From Siphonodentalium dalli (taxonomy: Eukaryota > Mollusca > Scaphopoda > Gadilida > Siphonodentaliidae), in NCBI GenBank assembly GCA_032622095.1, contig CP136066.1, forward strand, positions 153,287,152 to 153,351,151: DNA of 64,000 bases. Reading direction: 5' to 3'. The notes beneath the pieces were generated by a model. The model saw only the letters and a program-made list of their open reading frames with translations. It was not told the origin of the DNA and did not search any database. The translations under genes were made by a program, and so were the position numbers. This document shows positions 1 to 11,416 of this stretch, piece by piece; within the stretch, counting starts at the first letter, position 1, and the number at the start of each line of letters is the position of its first letter.

Positions 1-1500
1 CAGCGAAGGATATTCATTGCATTCCAGCTACCAATTACTCAAGTTAGCGAGTTAATTCGGCTGGTGGAAATGTCGTTACTGACAGAAGGCAGTTGGCACA
101 GCTTATTTCTCCATAACACCGAAATCCTTATTTGGGCCAAAATAAATGAAATCTTTCTCTCATATTCCAAATGAGGATGGTGACGACCCCCCTTTTCGGA
201 TGCCGGATTCAGGGTCTGTTATGGCATATTTCGGATGCCAGACCAGCATACGCCGAATGCTGTCAGATTCATATTTTGGATGCCAGATGCTTCCATTGAA
301 ATTCTTCTTGGCATTAAACACCGAAAAACAACAAAAGTTCCATCTGCTAATTTATATTTCTTCGCTTGAGCATAATATTCTCCACAATTTAGCTTCTAGC
401 TTCTTATATACTTCTCGTTATCATACCTATAGTGCTAATTAATAATAGTATTGTTGGTTTGCTATATTCCGCGATAGAGTTGTCTTCCACCTGACATCTG
501 CTTGACAGGTCAAAACGTTGATAATCTAAATTAGTTGGTAATGCCAAGTGCATCACACTAGAATAGTAGAACTTGATAGTTACGTTGATTGAATGGAATT
601 TGTTAGTATTGGACGAATTTGCAAGTCAAAATGCGAAAATTGTCAACCATAAATGCGACAAATATCATACAAAACTCAGAGGAATAACAACTACATAAAT
701 TTTGTTTCTGATTTATATTGGAATAAATCCAAATCGAGGCCAGATAGGGTAATCGGTAAACCAAGACCCTCCCTGAATGGAAGGGTTATAACCCAGTTGG
801 GCATTTGCTCTTTCTGCGATATCATGCAGCTACTTCCATGAACTGGTCCATTTGGTAACATTATTATACATGAGTTATACGCTATAGAACCCCATTGGGT
901 TGAGTGGTAATTGTTTTGTTTTTGGTTGAATCTTAATATTCGCCAACGGCCATGCACCCATTTTTCCATTTTCGGTCGCAGGGTACGTATGGAAACCCAG
1001 TGCCAGTCTGTTTTGTGGTAAATATTTTGAGTGGAATCTTAATGGACCTATCCGTAGATACCGCCCCATTTTAAATTATAGCCAATGAGCCGATAGCTTA
1101 ATCGTCGATGCGACATGTGTCTGCCTAGCAATATGGGAAACACCACAAGTGACTCCCTAACAACCAGTATAAGCAGTATGGGGTTTACAAACATGAGAGC
1201 AAAATATCTGTTAAATAGCTACAAAGGTGTTGAAATGTGCATGGGGAACATGTCCAGTTGTCGAACGATATCTATACAAATATCCTGGAGTGTTTTTTTA
1301 GTTCGGTTTCCTAAACCAAAAAGTCACAAAGACAACTGTTTACGCTGTATGCCAATGCCAACGACCACACTCGGATCCTAATGTTATTTAAAGTCCAATG
1401 TTAATATAACAGATTTCACACTAAAAAGTGGAAATAATATTCCAGATTGATGATGCGTTATGATTATTAATTGTGGCGCGAGTATTTTTTTGTGAAGTGT
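1..1500. repeat. Degenerate dispersed repeats, no gene seen
   Basis: No convincing coding exon is visible. The segment around 880-1060 (phrases CGCCAACGGCC, TCGCAGGGTA, GGAAACCCAGTG, GTAAATATTTTG) recurs in degraded form at 2405-2560 in the same orientation. A second pair, built around GGATGCC and TTATGG, lies at about 190-310 and 2840-2890. I read both as decayed copies of interspersed repeats. I cannot name the family. Confidence 0.4.
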
Positions 1501-1581
1501 TTTTCGTTATATATGTATACATGTATTGCTGTTATAACACTGTGGTAATATTGAGTTAAAATGTCCGCTATTCACACTAAC

Positions 1582-1899
1582 CTGTAGGATCGTCTGCGAA
1601 AGTTTTACTGAATCCATTTGAGAATCTAAAGCTTCTTCCATATTAATGTGAAAATGTACATGTAAATGGAATCGACAAATGTTTTCCAAGAGAATCACAC
1701 GAAATTTCACACATTGCACGTGCTTCGAGGTATATACAATTAACCTTAACCGAACGAGTTCACTTTGTGCCATTGTTGCCACATGACAACAAGTAACTGT
1801 CTCCATGATAGTCGGCGTTTTCTTTAGTGACAGCCCTATATGACCCTTTGCATCCGGTTGCAAAGTTGTGGGCACCTCTATAATGTCTCCGGGGCTCAT
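1582..1899 (-). CDS. Doubtful coding exon, no recognised domain
   Basis: A minus-strand open frame runs from a stop near 1945 through a methionine at 1899. It meets a good splice-donor match, CAG|GTTAGT, with the exon side ending at 1582. The translated stretch (about 106 residues from the Met) contains MSPGDIIEVPTTLQP near its start and reads like non-repetitive protein, but I recognise no family. No partner exon could be matched downstream. It sits between decayed repeats, so a chance frame or an old transposon fragment is as likely as a gene. Transcript evidence would decide. Confidence 0.15.
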
Positions 1900-2099
1900 A
1901 CAGGATGCTCGAGGTACGGGGAACTGATATCGTTATATTTATTTCGACAAAAGAGGGATTATAGATTAATTACCACATTAAAACCTCTGGTTGGCTTATT
2001 TCATCAAGGTGTGAACTATTAGCATAGCTTCGATATTAGATATTCTATTCGATATTGAAGTTAAAATGGCTTCTGTTACACAGTTTGATTCAACGTAAA

Positions 2100-2133
2100 C
2101 ATTTCCGATAACCAACAAAGGTTATCGGAAATG
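2100..2133. repeat. Short perfect hairpin
   Basis: CATTTCCGATAACC (2100-2113) and GGTTATCGGAAATG (2120-2133) are perfect 14-bp inverted repeats separated by 6 bp. This is probably a small foldback element or the remnant of a transposon end. Confidence 0.6.
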
Positions 2134-2404
2134 GCCAAAAAAATCACTCTTTGTTTTTGGTTTTATTTTTTTTTATATCTAACGACAGTAACTTTTACAA
2201 GATGCAGATACACACATAGGCATCTTGAAAATCGTGAATCTCGGAAAGAAGCTATATTGTCGTGTTACATGGAGTTTATAAACACAGTCCATTCTCATCG
2301 GAAGCCATTTTAGTAATGAATATGTAGCGAGATTGAGATGGCTTGTGGCGCTTATTAACAGTAACCATGTAGCCTATATGTGGGCGGTACCCACGGATAG
2401 ATCC

Positions 2405-2560
2405 ATTAGTCGCCAACAGCCCCCCTACGATGTTGTTTATTCCGTGAAAATCGCACCAGAAAGATGGTTTCTGGCATTTTTCCCTTTTGGGTCGCAGGGT
2501 ATGGAAGGAAACCCAGTGGGTTGGAGGTAAATGTTTTCGGAGGTATCTTAATTATTTGTC
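2405..2560 (+). repeat. Second copy of repeat seen at 880-1060
   Basis: Shares CGCCAACRGCC, GGGTCGCAGGGTA, GGAAACCCAGTG and GGTATCTTAAT with the 880-1060 segment, in direct orientation and with many substitutions. No coding potential is seen. Confidence 0.4.
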
Positions 2561-3259
2561 AAGGCATAGAACTTTCAATGGTTTGTTTCTACACAAAAAT
2601 ATTTACACAGGTTTGTAATTGTACTCCAATTTATGCTTCAACATAATTCTATACCAATGTATTCATGTCTGTGTTATCAACTTCAGTAAACAAAATAATC
2701 TTTCACTCAAGCTGCTAAGCCAAATAACTAGCTTACTATAGCCAATATGCAGACCAATTCCGAATCCAATGCATGTATCAAGTCCACTTTTGCTTCATTA
2801 GTCACTCTATTTTCAATAAATTTAGTGAAAAGAGTATTCTGGATGCCGTCTCTCTGTTATGGAGTATTCCGGATGCCAGGGTCAGTTTTAAGCCAAAAGT
2901 TATACTACCCTTACACACAATTAAAGGGGCATACAGCCATACAAACACGTATGAAAGGTATATCCGTTAATTCCAATTCCATTTACACATTTACAGATGT
3001 TTATAGGATTGGACTTGCACTGCTGGAGTGTTGGACTTGGACATGCGCGATTATCAGCATTCAAGTTTTTAATTTATAAGAGATTTGTAGCAAAAATTAA
3101 ATTGATTAAAATAAAAAAATAGAGAGAGTCAATTGACGAACAGAAGCTAAACCTTCCTGATCAGTTATCTACACATTATCATCTGAAGTACCATGGAGTA
3201 ATTACACGTTTTATACAATATCTAGTGAATTTCTTATGGGAGATATTCGTATGTTGGTA

Positions 3260-3687
3260 TCTGACATTCTTACCAAACAAGACAGTCAATGACTGTGGCT
3301 CACCAGACTGCAAAGACTGATGAGACTGGGACATCTATTTGCTATTTGGTAAATTTGACAAAAATAATAAACAAAGTCCAATAACTCCGGTAAAAATATC
3401 CAGCCGGACCTGGCTTGCGAACTCATTCTAGGTAATGGTCAGGTGAACTCATGTACCAAAAATCTTTTAAATCCGTTGACATTTGTTCAAGTTATGACTC
3501 TTACAAATTCGGGATGGACGGACGGAATCCATTCCTATACAAGACAGTCAAAGACTGTGGGGTCGCTCACCAGACTGCAAAGACTGATGAGACTGGGACT
3601 CTGGAGACCACAATAGTCAGAACTTTTCATAAGCACTTTGAAAAAAGTAGATCTAAACACGATATGTGGCTAGAGAGGCTTCAGTAG
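3260..3687 (+). repeat. AAGACAGTCAAAGACTG repeat, two partial copies
   Basis: The phrase AAGACAGTCAATGACTG followed by CACCAGACTGCAAAGACTGA occurs at about 3278 and again, longer, from 3541. The longer copy continues to a segment ending GGCTAGAGAGGCTTCA near 3683. The same segment recurs at 33338-33480, where it follows LINE endonuclease sequence, and a fragment lies at 63350-63400. A 78-residue open frame across it is shared by the two long copies but has no recognisable domain. I treat it as part of a dispersed repeat rather than a gene. Confidence 0.5.
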
Positions 3688-3748
3688 TGTACAGTGGGTA
3701 ATTTCAAGGTGAATATCCACCTTGAAATTACCCACTGTACACTACTGA
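3681..3748. repeat. Perfect 31-bp hairpin
   Basis: The left arm 3681-3711 begins TCAGTAGTGTACAGTGGG. The right arm 3718-3748 ends CCCACTGTACACTACTGA. The arms are perfect reverse complements around a 6-base loop, AATATC. The paralogous locus near 33475-33535 has only one diverged arm, so the fold was either made here after duplication or lost there. Confidence 0.9.
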
Positions 3749-3749
3749 T

Positions 3750-4670
3750 CACCCCCATCATTTCTTAACAGGTTGACCTGATGTTAACAAATCTGAATAT
3801 CAGTCACTAAAGGATCCTCCATACTATATGTAAGCTAAATAGTCCAACCTCTCTTGAGAAGACAATTTAAGAATTACTATAGAGACATACAGTTATGTCC
3901 CTGGTCCCACCCTATTTAACCTGGTGACCACATCTGAATAAATTTGAATACCAGACACCAAAGAACCCTTCATACTAAATATCAGTAAAATAGACCTGAT
4001 GGTCCTTGTGGTGGAAGCATGTTAAAATTTGTGGCTATTTCGGTCGAACAGTTTAACCCGAAGTAGGAAAATATGGACTGTTACTGGTTGAAAAATCAAA
4101 TCTACAGCCTCATAGCCCCCACCCAGGCAGATTAGAAATCAATAGGAATCTATATATTATTATACCAGTATCAAACAGCATACATACAGGTAGGGTGGGT
4201 GGTTGAGAGTTAAATCTCTTATCTCTGCCCCTATTTGAATAAATATGAATCCCCATCTATGAGATCCATTCATCTAGAAATTTCAAACGGTAGATTTTAA
4301 GAGATGAAGAAAACTGATTTTCCTCAAAAGTTTACTAAAATTACCTCATGTGTATAAATCTGAACCCCACTCACCAAAGGACCCTCCATACCAAAAGCTA
4401 AATAGGCCTGATGGTTTTTGAAGAATTACTATGGAGGGAAAGAGTTATGGCCCTGGCTTCTCACCTATATGACCTGATGAACTCATTTGAACAAATCTGA
4501 ATGTGAGTCACAATATATAAACCCATTCGGTATTTAATATGTATGTGGAGAAGAACAAAATTGATGGACGTATGGAGACATCCCAACAGAGGGATGGATG
4601 GGAGGGAGGACATACTGACAGACAAATGCAAGCCAATATACCCCCCCCCAGTTTTCTTTGCAAATCAGGG
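3750..4670 (+). repeat. Mollusc-type dispersed repeat with GAGTTATGGCCCTGG phrases
   Basis: The block is built from reiterated modules: AACAAATCTGAAT, CCCAGTCACCAAAGGACC, GCTAAATAGGCCTGATGG, AGAATTACTATGGAG and GAGTTATGGCCCTGG, ending in a GGACGTATGGAGAC / GGATGGATGGGAGG stretch. These modules recur at 6840-7210 and 33770-34400. No open frame spans it. It looks like several overlapping copies of one non-autonomous DNA element family. Confidence 0.6.
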
Positions 4671-4673
4671 TAT

Positions 4674-5550
4674 AATGAGTACAACTGGATAGGTGGTGGT
4701 TAAGAATATAATAGTAGAACAGCCAAGCCTGAATATAGTGTCTGACTTTTGCAGAATGAGGTCCCTAAAGGGTGAATTTAGTGCTGCAATCCTGCAAGGT
4801 GGGCTAGCATCACCAAATTCACCCTCCAGGGACCTCATTATGCTTAGGGCTCAACTGCTATGGGAGACATAGGAACAGATTGAAGTTGTCCTGTTAATTG
4901 GTGATGTGCACCCATTGGGCACCTCAATTATCCATTTTATCTTCTGCAAATTAGGGAATTAGATTAGAAACTGAACAGAAGGGAAAAAGTAAGTAGAAAT
5001 GTCAATTTAAGACCCTGTATACTTCCCTGAAGATGAGGCCTAAGCAGAATGAGGTCCCTGGAGAGTGTATTTGTGATGCTAGCCTACTGAGTTCAACTGG
5101 ATAGGTGGTGGTTAAGAATATAATAGTGGAACAGCCAAGACCGAATAGTGTCTGACTTTTGCAGAATGAGGTCCCTATAGGATGAATTTAGTGACACAAT
5201 CCTGCAATACGGGCTAGCATCACCAAATTCACCCTATGGGGACCTCATTATGCTTAGGCCTCAACTGCTATGGGGGACATGGGAACAGATTGAAGTTGTC
5301 CAGTTAATTGGTGATGTGCACCCATTGGGCACCTCAATTATCCATTTTATCTTCTGCAAATTAGGGAATTAGATTAGAAACTGAACAGAAGGGAAAAAGT
5401 AAGTAGAAATGTCAATTTAAGACCCTGTATACTTCCCTGAAGGCCTAAGCAGAATGAGGTCCCTGGAGAGGGTATTTGGTTATCCTAGCCTACTGTGCAG
5501 AGTAGCATCACTAAATTCACCCTCTGGGGACCTCATTCTGCAAATATTAG
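4674..5550 (+). repeat. Tandem duplication (~413 bp) of a GAGGTCCCT palindrome element
   Basis: Two consecutive copies start at GAGTACAACTGGATAGG (4677) and GAGTTCAACTGGATAGG (5090). Each contains inverted halves, GCAGAATGAGGTCCCT...GGGTGAATTT facing AAATTCACCCT...GGGACCTCATT. The shared GATGTGCACCCATTGGGC and GAACAGAAGGGAAAAAGTA stretches are almost identical between copies, which implies a recent duplication. Related copies lie at 34975-35460, 35840-35905 and 51560-51830. Confidence 0.75.
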
Positions 5551-5587
5551 ACATACAGCATTTTGTTTTGATTTCATGTTAATAACA

Positions 5588-6545
5588 CAGGGTTCCTGCA
5601 AGCAAGGACTGATCAAATTTAAGACTATTCAAGGGCGTTTCGCGACATTTTTCAGCTATTGTCAAGGCCCTTTGATACCCAAATTCAAGGATTTTCAAGG
5701 CCTTAAAATAAATTAATCAGTATTCTATCACACATTGCCATGTTAGTAATTATTAACATTACTCAGGTTGGGTACTATAATACCTGGTACTTTTCCCAGA
5801 TTATTATACTCACACAATTCAATGCAGATAAGCTAGGAATATTTTTTTTTAAGATCAACATCAACATTTGTTACAGGAACAGGAACACATATACAAGCTT
5901 GAACCAGCTGTGGTCGAATCATTTTTAGGTCCGACTACGAATGGAAATGGTAGCGTCTTTTTTTTGTCCTTCAAAACTTTAAGATGTTTGTCAGATTTCA
6001 CATGGGAATCCAACGCGGCTTTTCCCCATGTTCGCCACGCTAAATGTTTTCAGGCAAAGTTTGCATTTTGCAGAATACCTGTCGCCCAGAACGATCATTA
6101 ACCAGTCTTTGTAACTTTCGGAAGTTAACCAACAATCTTGGAATGTGCATTTCCCCATTTTTTATTGGTAATTATCGAAAACAATCATCGAAAAACAGTA
6201 CACACACGACAACATTTTAGCAGACTGACACGACAGTCACATGCGATAATACGTCGCGCTTTGCGATTGGCCAACGTCACTGCAACTATCCAATGAGAAT
6301 GCTCGATACATCGCTGCTCTATTATAATATAACTGCGCTATTTATATCTCGCTCCAATGCGGTCATTTACCGTAAACCCGGAAATGTAAGAGGTCATTAA
6401 TTACGGATCATCGGCGTGTTGTTGTATCGCGAATATTCAAGGCTTTTCAAGGCCCATTGCCCATATTCCAGGATTTCAAGGCCTTGAACCACACCTTGTG
6501 AAATTCAAGGCCGTTCCTTGAATCCAAGGCCCCGCGGGAACCCTG
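5588..6545. mobile_element. hAT-like non-autonomous DNA transposon (~958 bp)
   Basis: The ends are a perfect 9-bp terminal inverted repeat, CAGGGTTCC (5588-5596) and GGAACCCTG (6537-6545). Subterminal AAGGCC / TTCAAGGCC motifs occur near both ends. TAACACA is present on both sides (5583-5589 and 6546-6552). The related locus near 35500 lacks the insertion and reads TTAATAACACACATTGGC, which serves as an empty site. CAGGGTT-type ends are typical of hAT elements, but the overlap of the repeat with the terminus leaves the exact 8-bp duplication uncertain. No transposase frame is visible. Confidence 0.65.
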
Positions 6546-7215
6546 TAACACACACAGGGCATGAATGTTTACACCTACCGGTCAGCCAGATAACATCTGA
6601 TGACTGTGTTATTAACTCTTTCTGTCTGGGGCTAATACCATACTCTATGGATGTTACAATGGTGTTAGTTTTTCTAATTAATTTTTTCTTGACTGCAGAT
6701 GGGTGCAGGGGCGGCACAGATTGGGGGGTGGGGGGGGGGGGGGGTGGGCAGTGGGGACAGGGGTGTGGAAGGGTGAGGAGGGGAAGGGGTGGAATGGGGT
6801 GTTTTGTATTGTTCATTTTGAATTTTGAATTTTTTTTTTTAAGAGTTATGTTCCTGATACGGCCCCTATTTGACACACTGACCCCATTTGAACAAATCTG
6901 AACCCCAGTCACCCAAGGACCTACCATACAAAATATTAGCTAAATAGGCCTGATGGTTCTTGAAAAGAAGTTGTTTTAAGAATTACTATGGTGGGAAAGA
7001 GTTATGGACCTAGCTTCGCAACTATTTGACTCGGTGACCTTATTTTAACAAATCTGAGTCTGAGTCAACCAGGGAACATCCACACCAAATATGAACCCAT
7101 TTGGCCTTATGGTACTGGAGAAGAAGATGATTCTTGACGGACGGATGGACAGACAGACGATGGACGAGGAGTGATGATATAGCTCCACCAGAGACTTCGT
7201 CTCAGGTGAGCTAAA
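6546..7215 (+). repeat. Continuation of dispersed repeat, ending CAGGTGAGCTAAAAA
   Basis: Resumes the repeat interrupted by the 5588-6545 insertion. It includes a G-rich stretch at 6720-6790 with a run of more than 15 G, then the GAGTTATG, ACAAATCTGA and GCCTGATGG modules, a GGACGGATGGACAGACAGACG run and the terminus TCAGGTGAGCTAAAAA at about 7201-7216. Frames that cross the G-run are low-complexity artefacts. Confidence 0.5.
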
Positions 7216-7216
7216 A

Positions 7217-8030
7217 AGCCTATATTGTGTTACTCAGCTCAAGCACATACTGGTAACATTATTTTGTCTTAATTTGGAATATAAAACCATATAAATATCT
7301 AAATATACATTTTGGGCTCCAACATGTCATGTCCAAATCTGATCAACACCTTTAAACGGAATATATCTTATTCGAGGAATTTAATATGGTTGGTAAAATG
7401 GTAACCATTGGTTGACCATTCAGCTCTCATGAATGGACCGTTCTACCGTTCCTGACAACTAAGTTGATCCGACGGACAGGCCCAAGTTGGGGATACTACA
7501 GTTCCCGTAGGACTATGTGGCAATCCCAAGTCGCAACTAATGAGCATTCTGATATAACGCATGCGTGAAATGCTGACATGGGCACGACAGGGCGAGGCGT
7601 ACATGTGCAGAATAGTTTCCGTTTGCAATGACTCGAATCAGACTCCATTTTCTCCAAGCTGCTTACTTTTCACGAACATCATGCAGAGTGGCAGTGTCAT
7701 AATAAACTGTAACTGTAATTAAATGCTGTTCATATTATGTCATAAAAAATTAAGTTTAATGAACCTTCGTTGTAAGCTTCGCATTATCTCAATGATGGCG
7801 TTATAAAATCATTGGACATTTGCCCTATTTTGCTCGTACCTCCCACTCCCCAGGTACCGCAAATCTGCTACAGTGTCGGCAACAGATTCGGATCGAGAGT
7901 CGATTTCGAATCATCATAATTTGATTCGATTCGATGTTGAAATTGCCGATTCATCAGGCCCTACACCTCGACTATGCATTTTATCTTCTGCAAATTAGGG
8001 GATATAGAAGGGAACAAGAGCACACCGTGG
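7217..8030. other. No gene or clear repeat recognised
   Basis: About 800 bp with no credible exon. The last part (7930-8010) ends with ATTTTATCTTCTGCAAATTAGGGGATATAGAAG, the phrase found in the 4674-5550 repeat family, so at least this edge is repeat-derived. Confidence 0.3.
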
Positions 8031-8031
8031 C

Positions 8032-8388
8032 ATAATACGCCCGTTTCTGGGGTAGAGTGGGGCATGTAGACAGAACCCATATTTGAACTTGATCTGTATA
8101 CCAAATTTGGTTCAGTTCACTCGATTCAATCAAAAGTTATCATCCGGAAACCGCAAATCAGGTAAAATCTAAGTCGAAAAAGGGGCATAACTCAGTCAAA
8201 ATCATGCGGACGAAACCCATATTCGAACTTGATCTGTATTTTGGTGTGGTAAACTAACATACCAAATTTGATTCAGTTCACTCGATTCAATCTAAAGTTA
8301 TCATCCGGAAACCAAAAGCGGGCGGACGGAAGGACGGTGGACGACAACCCATTTACATAATACGACCGTTTTTTTCAAACGGGCGTAT
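8032..8388. mobile_element. MITE with ATACGCCCGTTT ends
   Basis: ATACGCCCGTTT at the left (within 8032-8046) is matched by AAACGGGCGTAT at 8377-8388. The inside holds two diverged copies of a TTCGAACTTGATCTGTAT / CAGTTCACTCGATTCAATC / GTTATCATCCGGAAACC unit and one GGGCATAACTCAG phrase, ending in a GGCGGACGGAAGGACGG stretch. There is no coding capacity, consistent with a miniature inverted-repeat element. Confidence 0.7.
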
Positions 8389-9120
8389 AAAAAGTAACTA
8401 AACACTATGTTAATTTGAAGAAGAAAAAAAAATTCAGAAAACGCCATCCTCGTAAAAACATGCATTGCTCACACCATCTGCACAAATTTCTGAATATGTG
8501 AACACTGCAAAAACTGGGATGTGGCTAAGGGGTCCGCACATGAGTTTATTACAGCTAATTAATCAACCCACGAAATTGATGAAAATAAAGACAAAGCTAG
8601 GATAAACCTCCATATTTATAGGCCTGTTTAAGAACTCTGTTGTATATAGCACCTTGAACAAAATATAACAGGCAGCAAAGCTGATAATCCGCAGTTGTTG
8701 GAAATTCTTATCAAAATCCGCTGATGAATACACATACCATTACCGTACTTTAATAATGTAAATAATACATGTATGTACAAGTACGGAAAGCTCCTCTGAG
8801 ATTGGCTCCCAGCCATCCAAGATTGTAATGTCATAACAAACCCGTGCTTCTAATTAAAGCCAATACCTGACACCATGCATCAAAATATTCTGAAATGTAT
8901 ATACACTCAAAGGGGACAAGTAGAATTAATACCTACCTGTCACCTCAGAAAATCAACTGTATCTTTATATGCGGTATCATAACTTGTTTTTGAAGTGTGG
9001 ACAGATCGGGTAATTTCATTCTATATCAAGAACTTTAATACTATGAGGCCTGTATATTAAAGTATAGTGTGAATATAAAATTTCTGGACATTAAATAATT
9101 AATTCCTTCTCATTAAGGAC
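8389..9120. other. No feature recognised
   Basis: AT-rich sequence. No splice-bounded open frame, strong inverted repeat or tandem repeat was noticed. Confidence 0.3.
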
Positions 9121-9213
9121 TTCAAACCTTTCATGACGGGAGCTGCGCCGGTGCAGCATTATAGATCATGTGCCAGTGCATTCTCTTATATATGCAAGTT
9201 ATGGAAGGTTTAA
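9121..9213. mobile_element. Internally deleted copy of TTAA hairpin MITE
   Basis: Starts TTCAAACCTTTCATGACGGG and ends ATGGAAGGTTTAA, with CCAGTGCATTCTCTTATATATG between. Full-length relatives lie at 54982-55250 and 59896-60162. Most of the hairpin region is missing here. Confidence 0.7.
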
Positions 9214-9802
9214 GGATGCCAATAAGTGGCAGCAATCTAAACAATCTCAGCAAATTGACCTTGAAATATCAAATTGAGACCACAAGATGTCTCAAACTGA
9301 TGAGTACTGTACATACATGTATTACTCTATATCCAAACAAGCGTGCAGACTAAACTCATCTGCCATAGGTGACAGGTAGCACATGTGTACATTTTGAGTC
9401 CTGCATGACTCAGATTGTGTCTTGCCAGATTTACGAATTTAGTGTTGTTGGAAATTCAAAGCAATTAACGTTGCAAAAACTGGCTAATCATTTCATATGT
9501 TCAATGTTATATTCAAGAGAAATTTATGTAATTGATTAAGAGGAAGATATATCTTTACTGAAATTACTTGAAATGAGTGTGGTAACAGGAGTTCGGTTTA
9601 CTCTGAATTGACCAGTTTTCCGTATTTGTTTATATTATTAATTGGTCAGTTCCGTACTTATCTCTATTATTATTAAAGTGATGGTATGTGTATTTATCAT
9701 TGAATTTTTTATAAGAATTTCCAAAAGTTGAATGAATCCAGTCAACTTCTCAACAACACTAATCTGTCCTGGTCCGTCATGTCATGAGTCTGAACTGCTA
9801 TC

Positions 9803-9975
9803 TTATTTCTTGGCATCTTTATTGTTGCTAGTACTGGTAGTTACATACTTTTCCAAATCATCAAACTTTTCCCTCACACGTTGTGCTAAAGCTAAGATTT
9901 GGTTGTTGTCCTTGGTTTGGTTTTCCTGTGTTGCTGGGTCTCCAAAAACGACTAGATACCCTGCACCAATAAGAG
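9803..9975 (-). CDS. DMAC1/TMEM261-like protein, last coding exon
   Basis: The acceptor TTTTTGCAG ends at 9976 and the stop TAA is at 9805-9803. Spliced in phase 1 to the exon at 11417-12380, it completes codon GCT. It encodes the second membrane segment (ALIGAGYLVVFGDPAT) and a hydrophilic tail ending NNKDAKK. The GDP-type motif after the hydrophobic segment corresponds to the DP that follows the second membrane helix in DMAC1 proteins. The join restores a reading frame of exactly 379 codons including stop, the main reason to accept it. Confidence 0.7.
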
Positions 9976-11416
9976 CTGCAAAAATAAAATGTTACTCAAA
10001 TGAGATATATGACTCCACAGGCACTCTCCACTGAGAGAATGCAGAGGTTATACTCATTATGTACAGTAATACCTTAAATAATCGACTCCAACAACTGCAG
10101 TACAAAGCCGCTTGTTTAAGGTCACCTGAAATCTGACGGTAGCTGGACTCAAATGCATAATGTTAGTTACTAATTGCATATCCATTAATTTATTGTTGTG
10201 AAATACAGCAGAATACAGAAGGTCTCAAAACATTCAATAAAAGAAAGTGTCAATGACATTAGTCAATGGAGCGATAAGTAATGTGGAAAGATATTTTTCC
10301 TGGAAAATTAATAAATGAATAGGTATGTTTATTTCAATCCCGAGAGTAAATAGAAAACAAGGAACTATGAGATCGCTGGTTCCAACACATAGGCATCAAT
10401 GGTGTTTAAGGATAAGTTTTGAGAAAATATGACTTTCAAGTAGGCTCCTGCAAACTTTCGCAATTCGATTTGATGTGAAATTACGCAAAAGGTTTGATTC
10501 GATATGATTGCGAAAATTCAATAAATATTCGACCCCTCCCACACCGGGAGACTATTGCAACTGTCGAATATATAAATGAAAAAGAACTTAAAACATTGAT
10601 CTCATTTAATGGAAGGGAGATAACTGCATATGTATCCAATCATTATAGGGCAAACGCTATTCAGGACTCCTTGACCTCTAGGTAATGGCCTCAAATGCAC
10701 AGAGTGGATTTATTTTCTCACAATTGTGACGCCAACCAATTGTCATCCTTTCGTGTAAAATAGTCCATTCAGGTGCACGGTTATTTTGTGACTTTCAAAT
10801 TTCAATAGAAGAGTTGGTTGTGTTTCGTAATAATTTCCTCACTGAATATCCCAAAATATAATGCAAATGACATATTTAAATGTTACTGACACTCATATTT
10901 GCTATAGCAAGCAATGATTATTCCAAATGAACAAATTCCAACAATTACTGCCATAGCTGGAAATTAAAAATTCTCCACTTTGCACTGGAGTATCATGTGG
11001 AACACATTGGATCACTTCCCTTGCACCGCAGTATCATATCACATGCTAAACATCCTGATCTCAACACTAATTCCCAAAAATATTTTCATTCTGCTATAAT
11101 ATTCACAGTACAAATGTACCTTTTTCTAGTCCGACTTAGTTTATCCATTCAATTTTCAAGTGTATTCAGCCAAAATATGACTGTGTGATGAATTAATAAA
11201 TTACTCATTAAGTGTCATTATATACATTTCTAATACCGCCGGCAACAATAAAAAAAAATAAAAATGTAATTGTCACTGAACTATCGACTACGGTTTGATT
11301 CGAGGTTCGGTTCGACGAAACAATTGTGATTAGCATGAGCCTACTTTCAAGATCACCAAGTCATGGATGAAACCTGAATAAGAGTAAATATTAACAAAAC
11401 TCAAATCATACATTAC
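9976..11416 (-). other. Intron of DMAC1-like gene
   Basis: Intron of 1,441 bp with a GTAATG donor and TTTTTGCAG acceptor. It holds a truncated terminus (ACAGTAATACC, about 10062) of the CAGTAATGC foldback MITE family found at 12610, 14453 and 43260. Nothing else was recognised. Confidence 0.6.

Noticed and set aside
3451-3687. Frame conserved between 3451-3687 and 33308-33541, considered as a small gene
   Set aside because: Conservation follows from the segmental or repeat relationship. A third fragment at 63350 lacks the frame, and substitutions do not look codon-biased.
6505-6927. Overlapping long frames on both strands around a G-rich tract
   Set aside because: They run through a G homopolymer and a transposon terminus. 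The translations are Gly- or Pro-rich low complexity with no domain, and the tract length is unreliable.
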